Source: Microvirga sp052115485
GTDB taxonomy: Bacteria > Pseudomonadota > Alphaproteobacteria > Rhizobiales > Beijerinckiaceae
Reading direction: 5' to 3'
DNA length: 64,000 bases
Assembly (NCBI RefSeq): GCF_052115485.1
Contig: NZ_JBFRGU010000004.1
Coordinates: 372,001-436,000 of the forward strand
Positions 54,239-62,733 of the stretch are shown one piece after another. The translations under genes were made by a program, and so were the position numbers. Under the pieces are notes generated by a model. It searched no databases. It had not been told where the DNA came from and saw nothing but the letters and a program-made list of their open reading frames with translations. Positions within the stretch are counted from its first letter, which is position 1. Each line of letters starts with the position of its first letter.

Positions 54239-55354
54239 ATGCATTCAATTTTTGTCATCGGTGCCGGCAAAATCGGTTCCACCATCGCCGACATGCTTCA
54301 TGAGACGGGCGACTACGCCGTCACGGTCGCCGACGCCTCGGCGGCGGCTCTCGCCACCGTCGCCAAGGACGGCATCAAGACGATTCAGCTCGATTTCAAT
54401 GACGCCGTCGCGCTCCAGTCCGCCCTGAAGGGCCATTATGCTGTCCTGAGCGCCGCGCCGTATCATCTGACAGCCCACGTGGCGAAGGCCGCTCGCCTTG
54501 CCGGCGTCCACTATTTCGACCTCACCGAGGACGTGGCCACCACCCGCATGGTCAAGGAACTGGCGGAAGGCGCTTCCAACGCCTTCATTCCGCAATGCGG
54601 CCTCGCGCCGGGTTTCATCTCCATCGTCGCCCACGACATCGCCAGCCGTTTCGACAAGCTCGACACGGTGCGCCTGCGCGTTGGCGCGCTGCCGCAATAC
54701 CCCTCGAACGCCCTGTCCTATAACCTCACCTGGAGCACGGACGGCGTCATCAACGAATATATCGAGCGCTGCGAAGCGGTGGTCGACGGCAAGTTGCGCG
54801 AAGTTCCGGCCATGGAAGAGCTCGAAGAGTTCTCCCTCGACGGCACCCGCTACGAGGCCTTCAACACCTCCGGCGGTCTCGGCACGCTTTGTGAGACGCT
54901 CGAAGGCAAGGTTCGCGCCCTGAATTACAAGACCATCCGTTATCCCGGCCATTGCGGCCTGATGCGCGTGCTGCTCAACGACCTGCAATTGCGCAATCGC
55001 CGCGAAGTCCTCAAGGACATTCTTGAGCAGGCGGTGCCCGCCACCATGCAGGACATGGTCATCGTCTTCGTGACCGTGACCGGCCAGCGCGACGGCCGCC
55101 ACGTGCAGGAAACCTATGCCCGCAGCATCTATGGCCAGAAGGTCGCCGGAAACCAGCGCACCGCAATCCAGGTAACGACCGCCGCCGGCATCTGCGCCAT
55201 GCTCGACCTTCTGGTCCAAGGCAAGCTGCCGCAGAAGGGCTTCCGCCGTCAGGAAGAAATCGATCTCGACACCTTCCTCGCCAACCGTTTCGGCCGCGTC
55301 TATGCGGGCGAGCGCCTGAGCGAAGACAAGATCAAGCTCGACGCGGTTGCGTAA
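54239..55354 (+). CDS. Saccharopine dehydrogenase-like NAD(P)-binding protein
   Basis: A 371-residue oxidoreductase of the saccharopine dehydrogenase family (carboxynorspermidine and homospermidine synthases are relatives). Start 54239 has GGGAGG upstream and gives MHSIFVIGAGKIGSTIADML, with the nucleotide motif G-x-G-x2-G. The N-terminal Rossmann domain (1-125) precedes the C-terminal substrate domain (130-330; CGLAPGFISIVAHDIASRFDKLDTV and IRYPGHCGLMRVLLNDL). It lacks the lysine-ketoglutarate reductase half found in bifunctional enzymes. With the ALDH7-type gene downstream, oxidation of saccharopine to aminoadipate semialdehyde is likely; a polyamine reaction is the alternative. Confidence 0.82.
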   Translation: MHSIFVIGAGKIGSTIADMLHETGDYAVTVADASAAALATVAKDGIKTIQLDFNDAVALQSALKGHYAVLSAAPYHLTAHVAKAARLAGVHYFDLTEDVATTRMVKELAEGASNAFIPQCGLAPGFISIVAHDIASRFDKLDTVRLRVGALPQYPSNALSYNLTWSTDGVINEYIERCEAVVDGKLREVPAMEELEEFSLDGTRYEAFNTSGGLGTLCETLEGKVRALNYKTIRYPGHCGLMRVLLNDLQLRNRREVLKDILEQAVPATMQDMVIVFVTVTGQRDGRHVQETYARSIYGQKVAGNQRTAIQVTTAAGICAMLDLLVQGKLPQKGFRRQEEIDLDTFLANRFGRVYAGERLSEDKIKLDAVA

Positions 55355-55360
55355 GAAGCT

Positions 55361-55398
55361 GAGCCGCGATCTCGTCGAGACGGGATCGCGCTCTTTTC
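55361..55398 (+). terminator. Terminator after the saccharopine dehydrogenase-like gene
   Basis: GAGC-C-GCGATC (55361-55371) pairs with GATCGCGCTC (55384-55393), with inner CGTC/GACG pairs, and is followed by TTTTC. One base bulges. It lies 6 bases after the stop. Confidence 0.65.
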
Positions 55399-55415
55399 TG
55401 AAACTGCATGAACTC

Positions 55416-55446
55416 ATGCGGAAAAGCGGTTCTCACTTTTCCGCAT
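55416..55446. repeat. Intergenic inverted repeat, ATGCGGAAAAG family
   Basis: ATGCGGAAAAG (55416-55426) is mirrored exactly by CTTTTCCGCAT (55436-55446) around a 9-base loop. Dyads of this type (GGAAAAG...CTTTTCC next to CATG) are frequent between genes in Rhizobiales genomes, from general knowledge. Only one copy occurs in this window. Confidence 0.75.
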
Positions 55447-55559
55447 CATGCTTTAAGACGGTGGCAGAAGAGGCCGCCGTCGGTCCTGTTTTAATGACAA
55501 GCGAAGGTGGCGGGCTTGAGTTTTGAGCCTGAACGCCTGTTTCCCATGGGAGATTCCTG

Positions 55560-57113
55560 ATGTCCGCCCGCGATCAAGCTGCCTTGAAGACCGTCGATGC
55601 CTCCGCCTCCGTTGCGGATGAGGCGCGCGCCCTTCTGAAGCGCCTTGGCGTTCCCGACAGCGCGTTTGCGCCCTCCGGTCGCCCGGCCACCTCCCCGATC
55701 ACCGGAGAGATTCTGGTTCATGTGAAAGAGACGACGCCTGCCGAGGCGAAGGCCGCCATCGGCCGTGCCCACGACGCGTTTCTCGCCTGGCGCAAGATCC
55801 CAGCGCCGCGCCGCGGCGAATTCGTGCGCCTGCTCGGCGAAGAACTGCGCGCGTCGAAGGACGATCTCGGCCGTCTCGTGACGCTGGAGGCCGGCAAGGT
55901 CACCTCCGAGGGTCTCGGCGAAGTGCAGGAAATGATCGATATCTGCGATTTCGCAGTCGGCCTTTCGCGCCAGCTTTACGGCCTGACCATCGCCACCGAG
56001 CGCGCCGACCACCGCATGATGGAGACCTGGCACCCGCTCGGCGTCTGTGGCGTCATTTCCGCTTTCAACTTCCCCGTGGCCGTGTGGTCGTGGAATGCGG
56101 CGCTTGCGCTTGTCTGCGGCGACTCGGTCGTGTGGAAGCCGTCCGAGAAGACCCTTCTCACGGCGCTTGCCACCCACGCCATCGCCCAGCGCGCGGCCAA
56201 GCGTTTCGGTGGCGTGCCGGACGGTCTGCTTGAACTCCTGCTCGGCGGCCGTGAACTCGGCGAGATTTTGGTCGAGGACCATCGCGTTCCGATTCTCTCC
56301 GCCACCGGCTCGACCGCCATGGGCCGTCAGGTCGGCCCGAAGCTCGCAAGCCGCTTCGCCCGCGCGATCCTCGAACTCGGCGGCAACAACGCCGCCATCG
56401 TGACGCCCTCTGCCGATCTCGATCTCGCGCTTCGCGGCATCGCCTTCGCGGCCATGGGCACGGCGGGCCAGCGCTGCACCACGTTGCGTCGTCTCTTCGT
56501 GCACGACAGCGTCTACGACGCGCTCGTGCCGCGCCTCGTCAAAGTCTATGGCAACGTCAAGATCGGCGATCCCCGCGCCGAGGGCACCCTCGTCGGACCA
56601 TTGATCGACAAAGCCGCGTTCGACGGCATGGAACGTGCACTTGACGAAGCCCGCGCTGCCGGCGGCAAGGTTCATGGCGGCGGACGCCACGGCACGGAGG
56701 GCGGCTTCTACGCCAAGCCCGCAATCGTCGAGATGCCCGAGCAGAAGGGTCCCGTCCTGCGTGAGACCTTCGCGCCGATTCTCTATGTGATGCGCTATTC
56801 GGATTTCGATGCGGTGCTTGCCGCGCACAACGCGGTCGGCGCGGGCCTGTCCTCGTCGATCTTCACCCTCGACATGCGCGAGGCCGAGACCTTCATCTCG
56901 GTGGCGGGTTCGGATTGCGGCATTGCGAACGTCAATATCGGTCCCTCGGGCGCCGAAATCGGCGGCGCATTCGGCGGCGAGAAGGAGACGGGCGGCGGCC
57001 GCGAGGCGGGCTCGGATTCCTGGAAGGCTTATATGCGTCGCGCCACCAACACCATCAATTACGGCAAGACGCTTCCGTTGGCGCAAGGCGTTAAGTTCGA
57101 TGTGGATGCGTAA
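55560..57113 (+). CDS. amaB: ALDH7-type 2-aminoadipate semialdehyde (piperideine-6-carboxylate) dehydrogenase
   Basis: A 517-residue aldehyde dehydrogenase that oxidises 2-aminoadipate semialdehyde to 2-aminoadipate in lysine degradation. Start 55560 has GGGAGA upstream. ALDH marks: ISAFNFPVAVWSWN, SATGSTAMGRQVGP, the base in LELGGNNAAIV and the nucleophile in GTAGQRCTT. The motifs ELGGNN, GSDSWKAYMRRATNTINYGK and LPLAQGVKF near the end are typical of the antiquitin (ALDH7) family. It follows the saccharopine dehydrogenase-like gene by 205 bases that contain a terminator and a repeat, so it probably has its own promoter. Confidence 0.88.
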   Translation: MSARDQAALKTVDASASVADEARALLKRLGVPDSAFAPSGRPATSPITGEILVHVKETTPAEAKAAIGRAHDAFLAWRKIPAPRRGEFVRLLGEELRASKDDLGRLVTLEAGKVTSEGLGEVQEMIDICDFAVGLSRQLYGLTIATERADHRMMETWHPLGVCGVISAFNFPVAVWSWNAALALVCGDSVVWKPSEKTLLTALATHAIAQRAAKRFGGVPDGLLELLLGGRELGEILVEDHRVPILSATGSTAMGRQVGPKLASRFARAILELGGNNAAIVTPSADLDLALRGIAFAAMGTAGQRCTTLRRLFVHDSVYDALVPRLVKVYGNVKIGDPRAEGTLVGPLIDKAAFDGMERALDEARAAGGKVHGGGRHGTEGGFYAKPAIVEMPEQKGPVLRETFAPILYVMRYSDFDAVLAAHNAVGAGLSSSIFTLDMREAETFISVAGSDCGIANVNIGPSGAEIGGAFGGEKETGGGREAGSDSWKAYMRRATNTINYGKTLPLAQGVKFDVDA

Positions 57114-57129
57114 ATCCGACAGGACGTGA

Positions 57130-57155
57130 AGCGGCCGGGAAACCGGCCGCTTTCA
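57130..57155 (+). terminator. Terminator after the ALDH7-type gene
   Basis: AGCGGCCGG-GAAA-CCGGCCGCT is a perfect 9-base stem with a stable GAAA tetraloop, followed by a short TTTCATT. It lies 16 bases after the stop. The T-run is weak. Confidence 0.75.
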
Positions 57156-57247
57156 TTCACCATCTCCTTGGAATATCCTCCGATCATCCCAAGGTTCTCC
57201 CCAAACTTTTCCAACGCTTTTCCACACCTTCTCCCCACGGTGATCCC

Positions 57248-58927
57248 ATGACGTCGCGTTCCCGCACCGGTGGCCAGATTCTGGTCGATCAACTCACTCT
57301 TCATGGGGTCGATCACATTTTCTGTGTGCCGGGTGAGAGCTATCTCGCGGCGCTCGATGCTCTCCACGACGCCAAGATCAACGTCACCATCTGCCGTCAG
57401 GAAGGTGGGGCGGCGATGATGGCGGAGGCGCACGGCAAGCTCACTGGCCGTCCCGGCATCTGCTTCGTCACCCGCGGCCCCGGCGCGACCAACGCCTCTC
57501 CCGGCATCCACATTGCCAAGCAGGATTCGACACCGATGATCCTGTTCGTCGGTCAGATCGAGCGCGGTATGCGCGAGCGCGAGGCGTTTCAGGAACTCGA
57601 TTACCGCGCCGCCTTCGGCCCTCTCGCCAAATGGGCGACGGAGGTGGACGATCCGGCGCGCTTCCCCGAGATCATCTCCCGCGCGTTCCATGTCGCCACA
57701 AGCGGCCGCCCCGGCCCCGTCGTGATCGCGTTGCCGGAGGACGTGTTGACCGAGATGGCGAGCGTGCCCGATGCGCCTGCCTATCAAGTCATCGAGACGC
57801 ATCCTTCGCTCGGCCAGATGGCGGAACTGCAAAAGCTTCTGCACAATGCTGAGAACCCCATCGCGCTCGTCGGCGGCAGCCGCTGGTCGCCGGGTGCCCG
57901 CGAGCATTTCGTGCGGTTCGCCGAGCGTTTCGATCTGCCCGTCGCCTGCACCTTCCGTCGGCAGATGCTGTTTCCAGCCGATCATGCTTCTTACGCAGGC
58001 GATCTCGGTCTCGGCGTGAACCCGAAGCTTCTTGCGCGCATCAAGGAAGCCGATCTCGTATTGATGGTCGGCGGTCGCATGTCGGAAGTGCCGAGCCAGG
58101 GCTATACGCTCTTCGATATTCCCGCGCCGCGACAGACACTCGTGCACGTTCATCCGGATTCGAGCGAACTCGGTCGCGTCTATCGTCCGCATCTCGCGAT
58201 CAATGCCTCGCCCGTCGCCTTCTCGGCGGCTTTGGAAAGCGTGCATCCCCCGGTCTCATTGCCGTGGAGCGAAGGCACCAGAAGCGCGCATGACAGTTAT
58301 CTCGCCTGGAGCGATCCGCCCGCGATCCGTCACGCGGGCCGTTTGCAAATGGGCGAAGTGATGGCCCACCTGCGCAAGGTTCTGCCGAAGGATGCGATCT
58401 TCTGCAACGGCGCGGGCAACTTCGCCACCTGGGTGCATCGCTTCTGGCCGTTCACATCGTACGGCACACAGCTCGCGCCGACCTCCGGCTCCATGGGCTA
58501 CGGCGTTCCGGCAGGGGTCGGCGCAAAGCGCGTTCAGCCGAACAGCACTGTCGTGGTGTTCGCAGGTGACGGCGATTTCCTGATGAACGGGCAAGAGTTC
58601 GCAACCGCGGTGCAATACGATCTGCCGATCCTCGTCGTTCTTGTCGACAACGGCATGTACGGCACAATCCGCATGCACCAGGAGCGCGAATATCCCGGCC
58701 GCGTGTCCGCGACAATGCTCAAGAATCCCGACTTCGCGGCTTACGCGAAAGCGTTCGGCGGTTATGGCGAGCGTGTCGAGACGACCGAAGAGTTCGGACC
58801 CGCGCTGGAGCGCGCACTCACCTCCGGCAAGCCTGCGATCCTGCACTGCATTCTCGACCCGGAAGCGATTACACCTTCGATGTCGCTCACGCAGATTCGC
58901 GAGCAGGCCTTCGCGAAAAAGGGCTGA
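57248..58927 (+). CDS. Thiamine diphosphate-dependent enzyme, acetolactate synthase-like
   Basis: A 559-residue ThDP enzyme. The catalytic glutamate is in ICRQEGGAAMMAEAHGK, and the ThDP/Mg motif is GDGDFLMNGQEFATAVQYDLPILVVLVDN (GDG...N). Domains: Pyr (1-170), central (about 190-320), PP (about 360-540). It resembles IlvB, but there is no small regulatory subunit gene beside it and the FAD site is not obvious. Many such proteins in catabolic clusters decarboxylate 2-oxo acids. The leader is rich in C and T and has no clear ribosome-binding site. It is co-directional with the ALDH7-type gene behind a terminator. Confidence 0.82.
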   Translation: MTSRSRTGGQILVDQLTLHGVDHIFCVPGESYLAALDALHDAKINVTICRQEGGAAMMAEAHGKLTGRPGICFVTRGPGATNASPGIHIAKQDSTPMILFVGQIERGMREREAFQELDYRAAFGPLAKWATEVDDPARFPEIISRAFHVATSGRPGPVVIALPEDVLTEMASVPDAPAYQVIETHPSLGQMAELQKLLHNAENPIALVGGSRWSPGAREHFVRFAERFDLPVACTFRRQMLFPADHASYAGDLGLGVNPKLLARIKEADLVLMVGGRMSEVPSQGYTLFDIPAPRQTLVHVHPDSSELGRVYRPHLAINASPVAFSAALESVHPPVSLPWSEGTRSAHDSYLAWSDPPAIRHAGRLQMGEVMAHLRKVLPKDAIFCNGAGNFATWVHRFWPFTSYGTQLAPTSGSMGYGVPAGVGAKRVQPNSTVVVFAGDGDFLMNGQEFATAVQYDLPILVVLVDNGMYGTIRMHQEREYPGRVSATMLKNPDFAAYAKAFGGYGERVETTEEFGPALERALTSGKPAILHCILDPEAITPSMSLTQIREQAFAKKG

Positions 58928-58953
58928 GCAGATTCGAGCACACGACGTCAGAG

Positions 58954-59059
58954 CCTCACCCTGAGGGATGCGAAGCATCGTCTCGAAGGGCGAGGCGTTT
59001 CCAGTGAATGCTGGACCCTCCTTCGAGACGCAGCCTTGCGGCTGCTCCTCAGGATGAGG
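58954..59059. repeat. Intergenic inverted repeat, CCTCACCCTGAGG family
   Basis: CCTCACCCTGAGG (58954-58966) pairs with CCTCAGGATGAGG (59047-59059) with one mismatch; inside, CGTCTCGAAGG (58979-58989) pairs with CCTTCGAGACG (59020-59030). The unit lies between two convergent genes and closely resembles a repeat family widespread in Rhizobiales. It may serve as their common terminator. Confidence 0.85.
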
Positions 59060-59096
59060 TCGCGCTTAATAGAATACGCTGACTTAGTCGGAGACC

Positions 59097-59666
59097 TTAA
59101 GTCGCCTCTCCGCCATTCTTGAACTTCACGTCGCTCGCAGGAGTGACGGTGAGAACCGCCGATTCGACGTTGAACCCGTCGAGAACAGCGTTGTGATGCG
59201 CGACGATCTGCTCGACGCTCAGCAAAGCGCTGTCGCTCGTGGTGTGCCCGTCGGCGACGAGCGTCACGTCATAGCCGAGGCCCACTGCACGGCGGCAGGT
59301 GGTATCGACGCAATATTGCGTCATGAGACCGGCGATCACGAGATGCCGAATATCGCGTGCGGCGAGCGCGGCCTGAAGATTCGTCTCATGAAAGGAATCG
59401 CACGCAGTCTTGCGCACGACTGTATCGGCGGGCGACCTGTTCAAGTCCTCGCAGATCTCCCACCCGGGCGATCCTGCTTGAAGACGGTGCCCGGGCGCAC
59501 CGTCATGCTGGACGAAGATCACCAGGATATCCGCGCGCCGCGCCTCATCGACCAGGTGCGCGATCCAACCGCGCACCTCATCGAACCGTTCGAGAACGGC
59601 CGGACGCGCGCCTGGAATGGCCAGAATGTTCTTTTGAACGTCGATGATGACGAGCGCTGTGGTCAT
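59097..59666 (-). CDS. Isochorismatase-family cysteine hydrolase
   Basis: A 189-residue hydrolase of the isochorismatase/nicotinamidase fold. The catalytic triad is readable: D9 in LVIIDVQKN, K86 in VVRKTACDSF and C119 in LMTQYCVDTTCR. The family includes amidases, biurets and N-carbamoyl hydrolases, so the substrate is open. It lies 10 bases downstream of transaldolase in the same operon. There is no signal peptide; the protein is probably cytosolic. Length is normal. Confidence 0.88.
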   Translation of the reverse strand: MTTALVIIDVQKNILAIPGARPAVLERFDEVRGWIAHLVDEARRADILVIFVQHDGAPGHRLQAGSPGWEICEDLNRSPADTVVRKTACDSFHETNLQAALAARDIRHLVIAGLMTQYCVDTTCRRAVGLGYDVTLVADGHTTSDSALLSVEQIVAHHNAVLDGFNVESAVLTVTPASDVKFKNGGEAT

Positions 59667-59676
59667 GGTCGTTTGC

Positions 59677-60648
59677 TCAAGCCGCCTTCGCCGTATCGAG
59701 GTGCTTGGCGACGAGCGCGCGCAAGGACCGTAGATCCTTCACGAAGGCACGGATGCCCTCGGACAGCTTTTCGGTCGCCATCGCATCTTCGTTCAGCGCG
59801 AAACGGAAGCTCTTCTCGTCGAGACGCGGTAGCGGCGCGATCTTTTCAACGTTGTCCGTCGAAAGCTTGCGCGGAAGATCGCCCTGCGCATTCGCCAATT
59901 CGTCGATGAGCGCGGGCGAAATGGTGAGGCGGTCGCAGCCGGCGAGCGCTTCGATTTCGCCGATATTGCGGAAGGACGCGCCCATGACCACGGTCTTGAT
60001 GCCCTGCGCCTTGTAGGACGCGTAGATCTTGCGCACCGAGAGAACGCCGGGATCGGTCTCGCCCGTGTAGGGCCCGCCGCCCGCCTTCACGTGCCAGTCG
60101 AGAATGCGGCCGACGAAGGGGGAGATGAGGAAAGCGCCGGCTTCCGCACAGGCCTGCGCCTGCGCTTGTGCGAAGAGAAGCGTGAGATTGCAGTCGATGC
60201 CTTCCTTCTGCAGAACCTCCGCCGCGCGGATGCCCTCCCAGGTGGAAGCGATCTTGATGAGGATGCGCTCACGGCCGACGCCGCGTGCTTCATAGGCCTT
60301 GATGATGGCCCGCGCCTTTTCCAGGGTGGCCTGAGTGTCGAAGGAGAGATCGGCGTCCACTTCCGTGGAGACCCGCCCCGGAACGATGCCTGCAAGCTCG
60401 GCACCAAAGGCGACCGCAAGCCGGTCGCAGATCGCAGCCACGACACCTTCACGGGAACCGCCCTGCTTGCCGCCCCAGGCCAGAGCCTCATCGACAATGG
60501 CAGCATAGGCAGGATTCTCGACCGCCTTGAGCATGAGGGTCGGATTGGTCGTGCAATCCTGGGGTTTCAGGCGGCGCACTGCGTCGAGATCACCCGTATC
60601 GGCGACGACGACCGTCATGGCGCGCAATTGGTCGAGCTTGGAAGGCAT
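59677..60648 (-). CDS. tal: Transaldolase
   Basis: A 323-residue class I aldolase of the pentose phosphate pathway, moving a dihydroxyacetone unit between sugar phosphates. The Schiff-base lysine is K132 in RILIKIASTWEGIRAAEVL, exactly the E. coli TalB position; VVADTGDLDAVRRLKPQDCTTNPTL is the N-terminal signature. Length is that of TalB (317 residues). CGGAG lies upstream of the start. It is the first gene of an operon with the isochorismatase-like hydrolase. Confidence 0.94.
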   Translation of the reverse strand: MPSKLDQLRAMTVVVADTGDLDAVRRLKPQDCTTNPTLMLKAVENPAYAAIVDEALAWGGKQGGSREGVVAAICDRLAVAFGAELAGIVPGRVSTEVDADLSFDTQATLEKARAIIKAYEARGVGRERILIKIASTWEGIRAAEVLQKEGIDCNLTLLFAQAQAQACAEAGAFLISPFVGRILDWHVKAGGGPYTGETDPGVLSVRKIYASYKAQGIKTVVMGASFRNIGEIEALAGCDRLTISPALIDELANAQGDLPRKLSTDNVEKIAPLPRLDEKSFRFALNEDAMATEKLSEGIRAFVKDLRSLRALVAKHLDTAKAA

Positions 60649-60916
60649 CGGAAACTCCGTTCGTTTGGGAGAGACTTAGACCGTCTCACGGGCCACGTGA
60701 AGTCCGCGAGTGCGTCGCACCGGCACCAGCGCCAATGTCGGTAGACCTTCACAGCCCCTGTTCTACTTTCTCTCTCTGCCCCAACGCGATTGCGCGGAGC
60801 TGAGGGCCGGGATTTGAGGCGGGCCGAGCGATTGGATTTGGGCGGTTGAAGCTGGGCCATTGCTTTCGGGATTGAAGGCCGCCATCGTCCGGAGCCGGAT
60901 TGGAGTGTGTTGTCAC

Positions 60917-61705
60917 ATGCTGTTCCTGACCGTCTGGCCTTTGTGGATATCCGGCGCCATCCTCATCGGCGCGCCGACGCTCCTTGCGATGATCGCCCTC
61001 TTCTTTGTCCGCCGTCGCATCCCCGCTGAACGCCACAGAATCAACAACGAAGTCGCCGGTTTCACCTTCGCGACAGTCGGCGTCCTTTTCGCGGTGCTGC
61101 TTGCCTTCGCCGTGATCATCGTCTGGCAGAAATTCGCCGAAGCGGAAACCGTGGCCGCCCAGGAGGCCGGAGCCGTGGCGACGCTTTACCGGCTGGCCCA
61201 TGAAATAGGGGGCGATCCGGGCGCAGCTCTTCACGACAGCCTGACCCGCTATGTCCATAGGACCATTGAGGAGGATTGGCCGGCCATGGAACGAAGCGGG
61301 TCAAGCCTCGCGGTAACACGCACGTTGGATAACACCTACGCCACGCTCCTGACCTTCAGCCCGAATGACGGCCGCGGGACGGCTCTTCTGTCCGAGGCTC
61401 TGCATCAGCTCGACGTTCTTACCCAGGCCCGCCGTACGCGGCTCGTCCTGGCCTCCGGCGCCGTTCCGGGCGTGCTCTGGTTTGTGTTGTTCGGCGGCGC
61501 TTTTCTCACCGTTGCCTTCACGCTCTTTTTCGGCACCGAGAATCTACTCGTTCAGTCCATGATGACAGGGATGCTGTCCTGCTTGATCTTCTCGGGGCTG
61601 CTCGTCATCGTCGCAATCGAACATCCCTTCGCCGGATCGGTGAAGGTCCAACCGGACGCGCTTCACGCCGTCTTGCGGGACCTTGGAGCCAAGGCCGGGC
61701 CGTGA
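60917..61705 (+). CDS. DUF4239 membrane protein
   Basis: A 262-residue membrane protein of unknown function. I prefer the ATG at 60917, giving MLFLTVWPLWISGAILIGAP, over a TTG 19 codons upstream. Membrane segments lie at about residues 5-28, 50-72, and 185-235 (two). Between them a soluble region (about 80-170) contains AGAVATLYRLAHEIGGD and HRTIEEDWPAM, typical of DUF4239. Relatives have been linked loosely to membrane or redox processes, without proof. The gene diverges from tal and is convergent with the LysR gene (23 bases between stops). Confidence 0.75.
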   Translation: MLFLTVWPLWISGAILIGAPTLLAMIALFFVRRRIPAERHRINNEVAGFTFATVGVLFAVLLAFAVIIVWQKFAEAETVAAQEAGAVATLYRLAHEIGGDPGAALHDSLTRYVHRTIEEDWPAMERSGSSLAVTRTLDNTYATLLTFSPNDGRGTALLSEALHQLDVLTQARRTRLVLASGAVPGVLWFVLFGGAFLTVAFTLFFGTENLLVQSMMTGMLSCLIFSGLLVIVAIEHPFAGSVKVQPDALHAVLRDLGAKAGP

Positions 61706-61728
61706 CCGCCGGTCGCCGCAGTAGCCGT

Positions 61729-62619
61729 TCATAGAAAAAGGCTGCGGTTGGCCTTTACCCGCGCCAGGATGAAGGAATGGACCTCCTCGACCCGGCGCAG
61801 GCTGCGCACCTCGGTATGGGTGACGAGCCAGTAGGTGCGAAGATGCGTGATATCGGGCAGGATCGGCTGCAACTCAGGAAAGGGCCTGACCGCATAATCG
61901 TGCAGCACGCCAATGCCGACGCCCGCCCGCACGGCTTCGACCTGTGCCACGACGCTGGCGCACTCGAAATGGCGCTGCGTATATTTCTCAAGCCCGGAGA
62001 AGTAATCGAGCACGGGGCTGTAGAGCAGGTCCGGCACATAGGTGACGAGGGTCTTGCCCTCAAGATCAGAGGCTTCCGTGATGGGACCGTGGCGATCGAG
62101 ATAGCTCTTCGAGGCGTAGAGTCTGAGCCGGTAGTCGGTGAGTTTGCGCGATACCAGACGCCCTTCCGTCGGCTGTTCGAGCGTCACGGCGATGTCGGCC
62201 TCCCGCTTGGAGAGCGAGAAGGTGCGCGGCAGAGCCACAAGCTGCAGGGTGAGATCCGGATGTCGCTCGGCCAGAGCGCCGAGCTGCGACGCGAGGAAAT
62301 AGGTTCCGAACCCGTCCGGCGCACCGACACGCACGGTGCCGGAAAGCGCAAGATCCGATCCGCCGACCTCGCTCGCCACGGCAAGCGCTTGCGTTTCCAT
62401 GCCCTCCGCCCTCGCCAGAAGGCGCTCGCCCTGCTCCGTCAAGGCATAGCCCTGCGGGCTGCGTTCAAAGAGCTTGGCCTTGAGCACCCCTTCCAAGGCC
62501 GCGATCCGGCGGGAAACTGTGGTATGGTCCGCCTCGAGACCCCGTGCGGCGACGGTCAATCGCCCGGTGCGGGCGACGGCGAGAAAATAGCGGAGATCGT
62601 CCCAGTCGAAGCGGCTCAT
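61729..62619 (-). CDS. LysR-family regulator divergent from mmsA
   Basis: A 296-residue LysR regulator. The N-terminal helix-turn-helix is FDWDDLRYFLAVARTGRLTVAARGLEADHTTVSRRIAALEGVLKAKLFER; the effector-binding domain covers about residues 90-290. It diverges from mmsA across 114 bases, so it probably controls that gene in valine, myo-inositol or propionate-type metabolism. CGCAC (62648) and GTGCG (62680) in the gap are mirrored but far apart. The regulatory link is inferred. Confidence 0.85.
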   Translation of the reverse strand: MSRFDWDDLRYFLAVARTGRLTVAARGLEADHTTVSRRIAALEGVLKAKLFERSPQGYALTEQGERLLARAEGMETQALAVASEVGGSDLALSGTVRVGAPDGFGTYFLASQLGALAERHPDLTLQLVALPRTFSLSKREADIAVTLEQPTEGRLVSRKLTDYRLRLYASKSYLDRHGPITEASDLEGKTLVTYVPDLLYSPVLDYFSGLEKYTQRHFECASVVAQVEAVRAGVGIGVLHDYAVRPFPELQPILPDITHLRTYWLVTHTEVRSLRRVEEVHSFILARVKANRSLFL

Positions 62620-62733
62620 GATCTGCCCCTAGTCATATTGGCATTTTCGCACAACGTCGCTTCGATTTCACCCATAGAAGTGCGTTTTCGACAAGGGTAC
62701 AACGGTGCACCAACAAATTCGGAGGAATACGCC

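Noticed and set aside
60860..60916. TTG start 19 codons ahead of the DUF4239 start
   Set aside because: Extra residues break the hydrophobic N-terminus and a better ATG is available.
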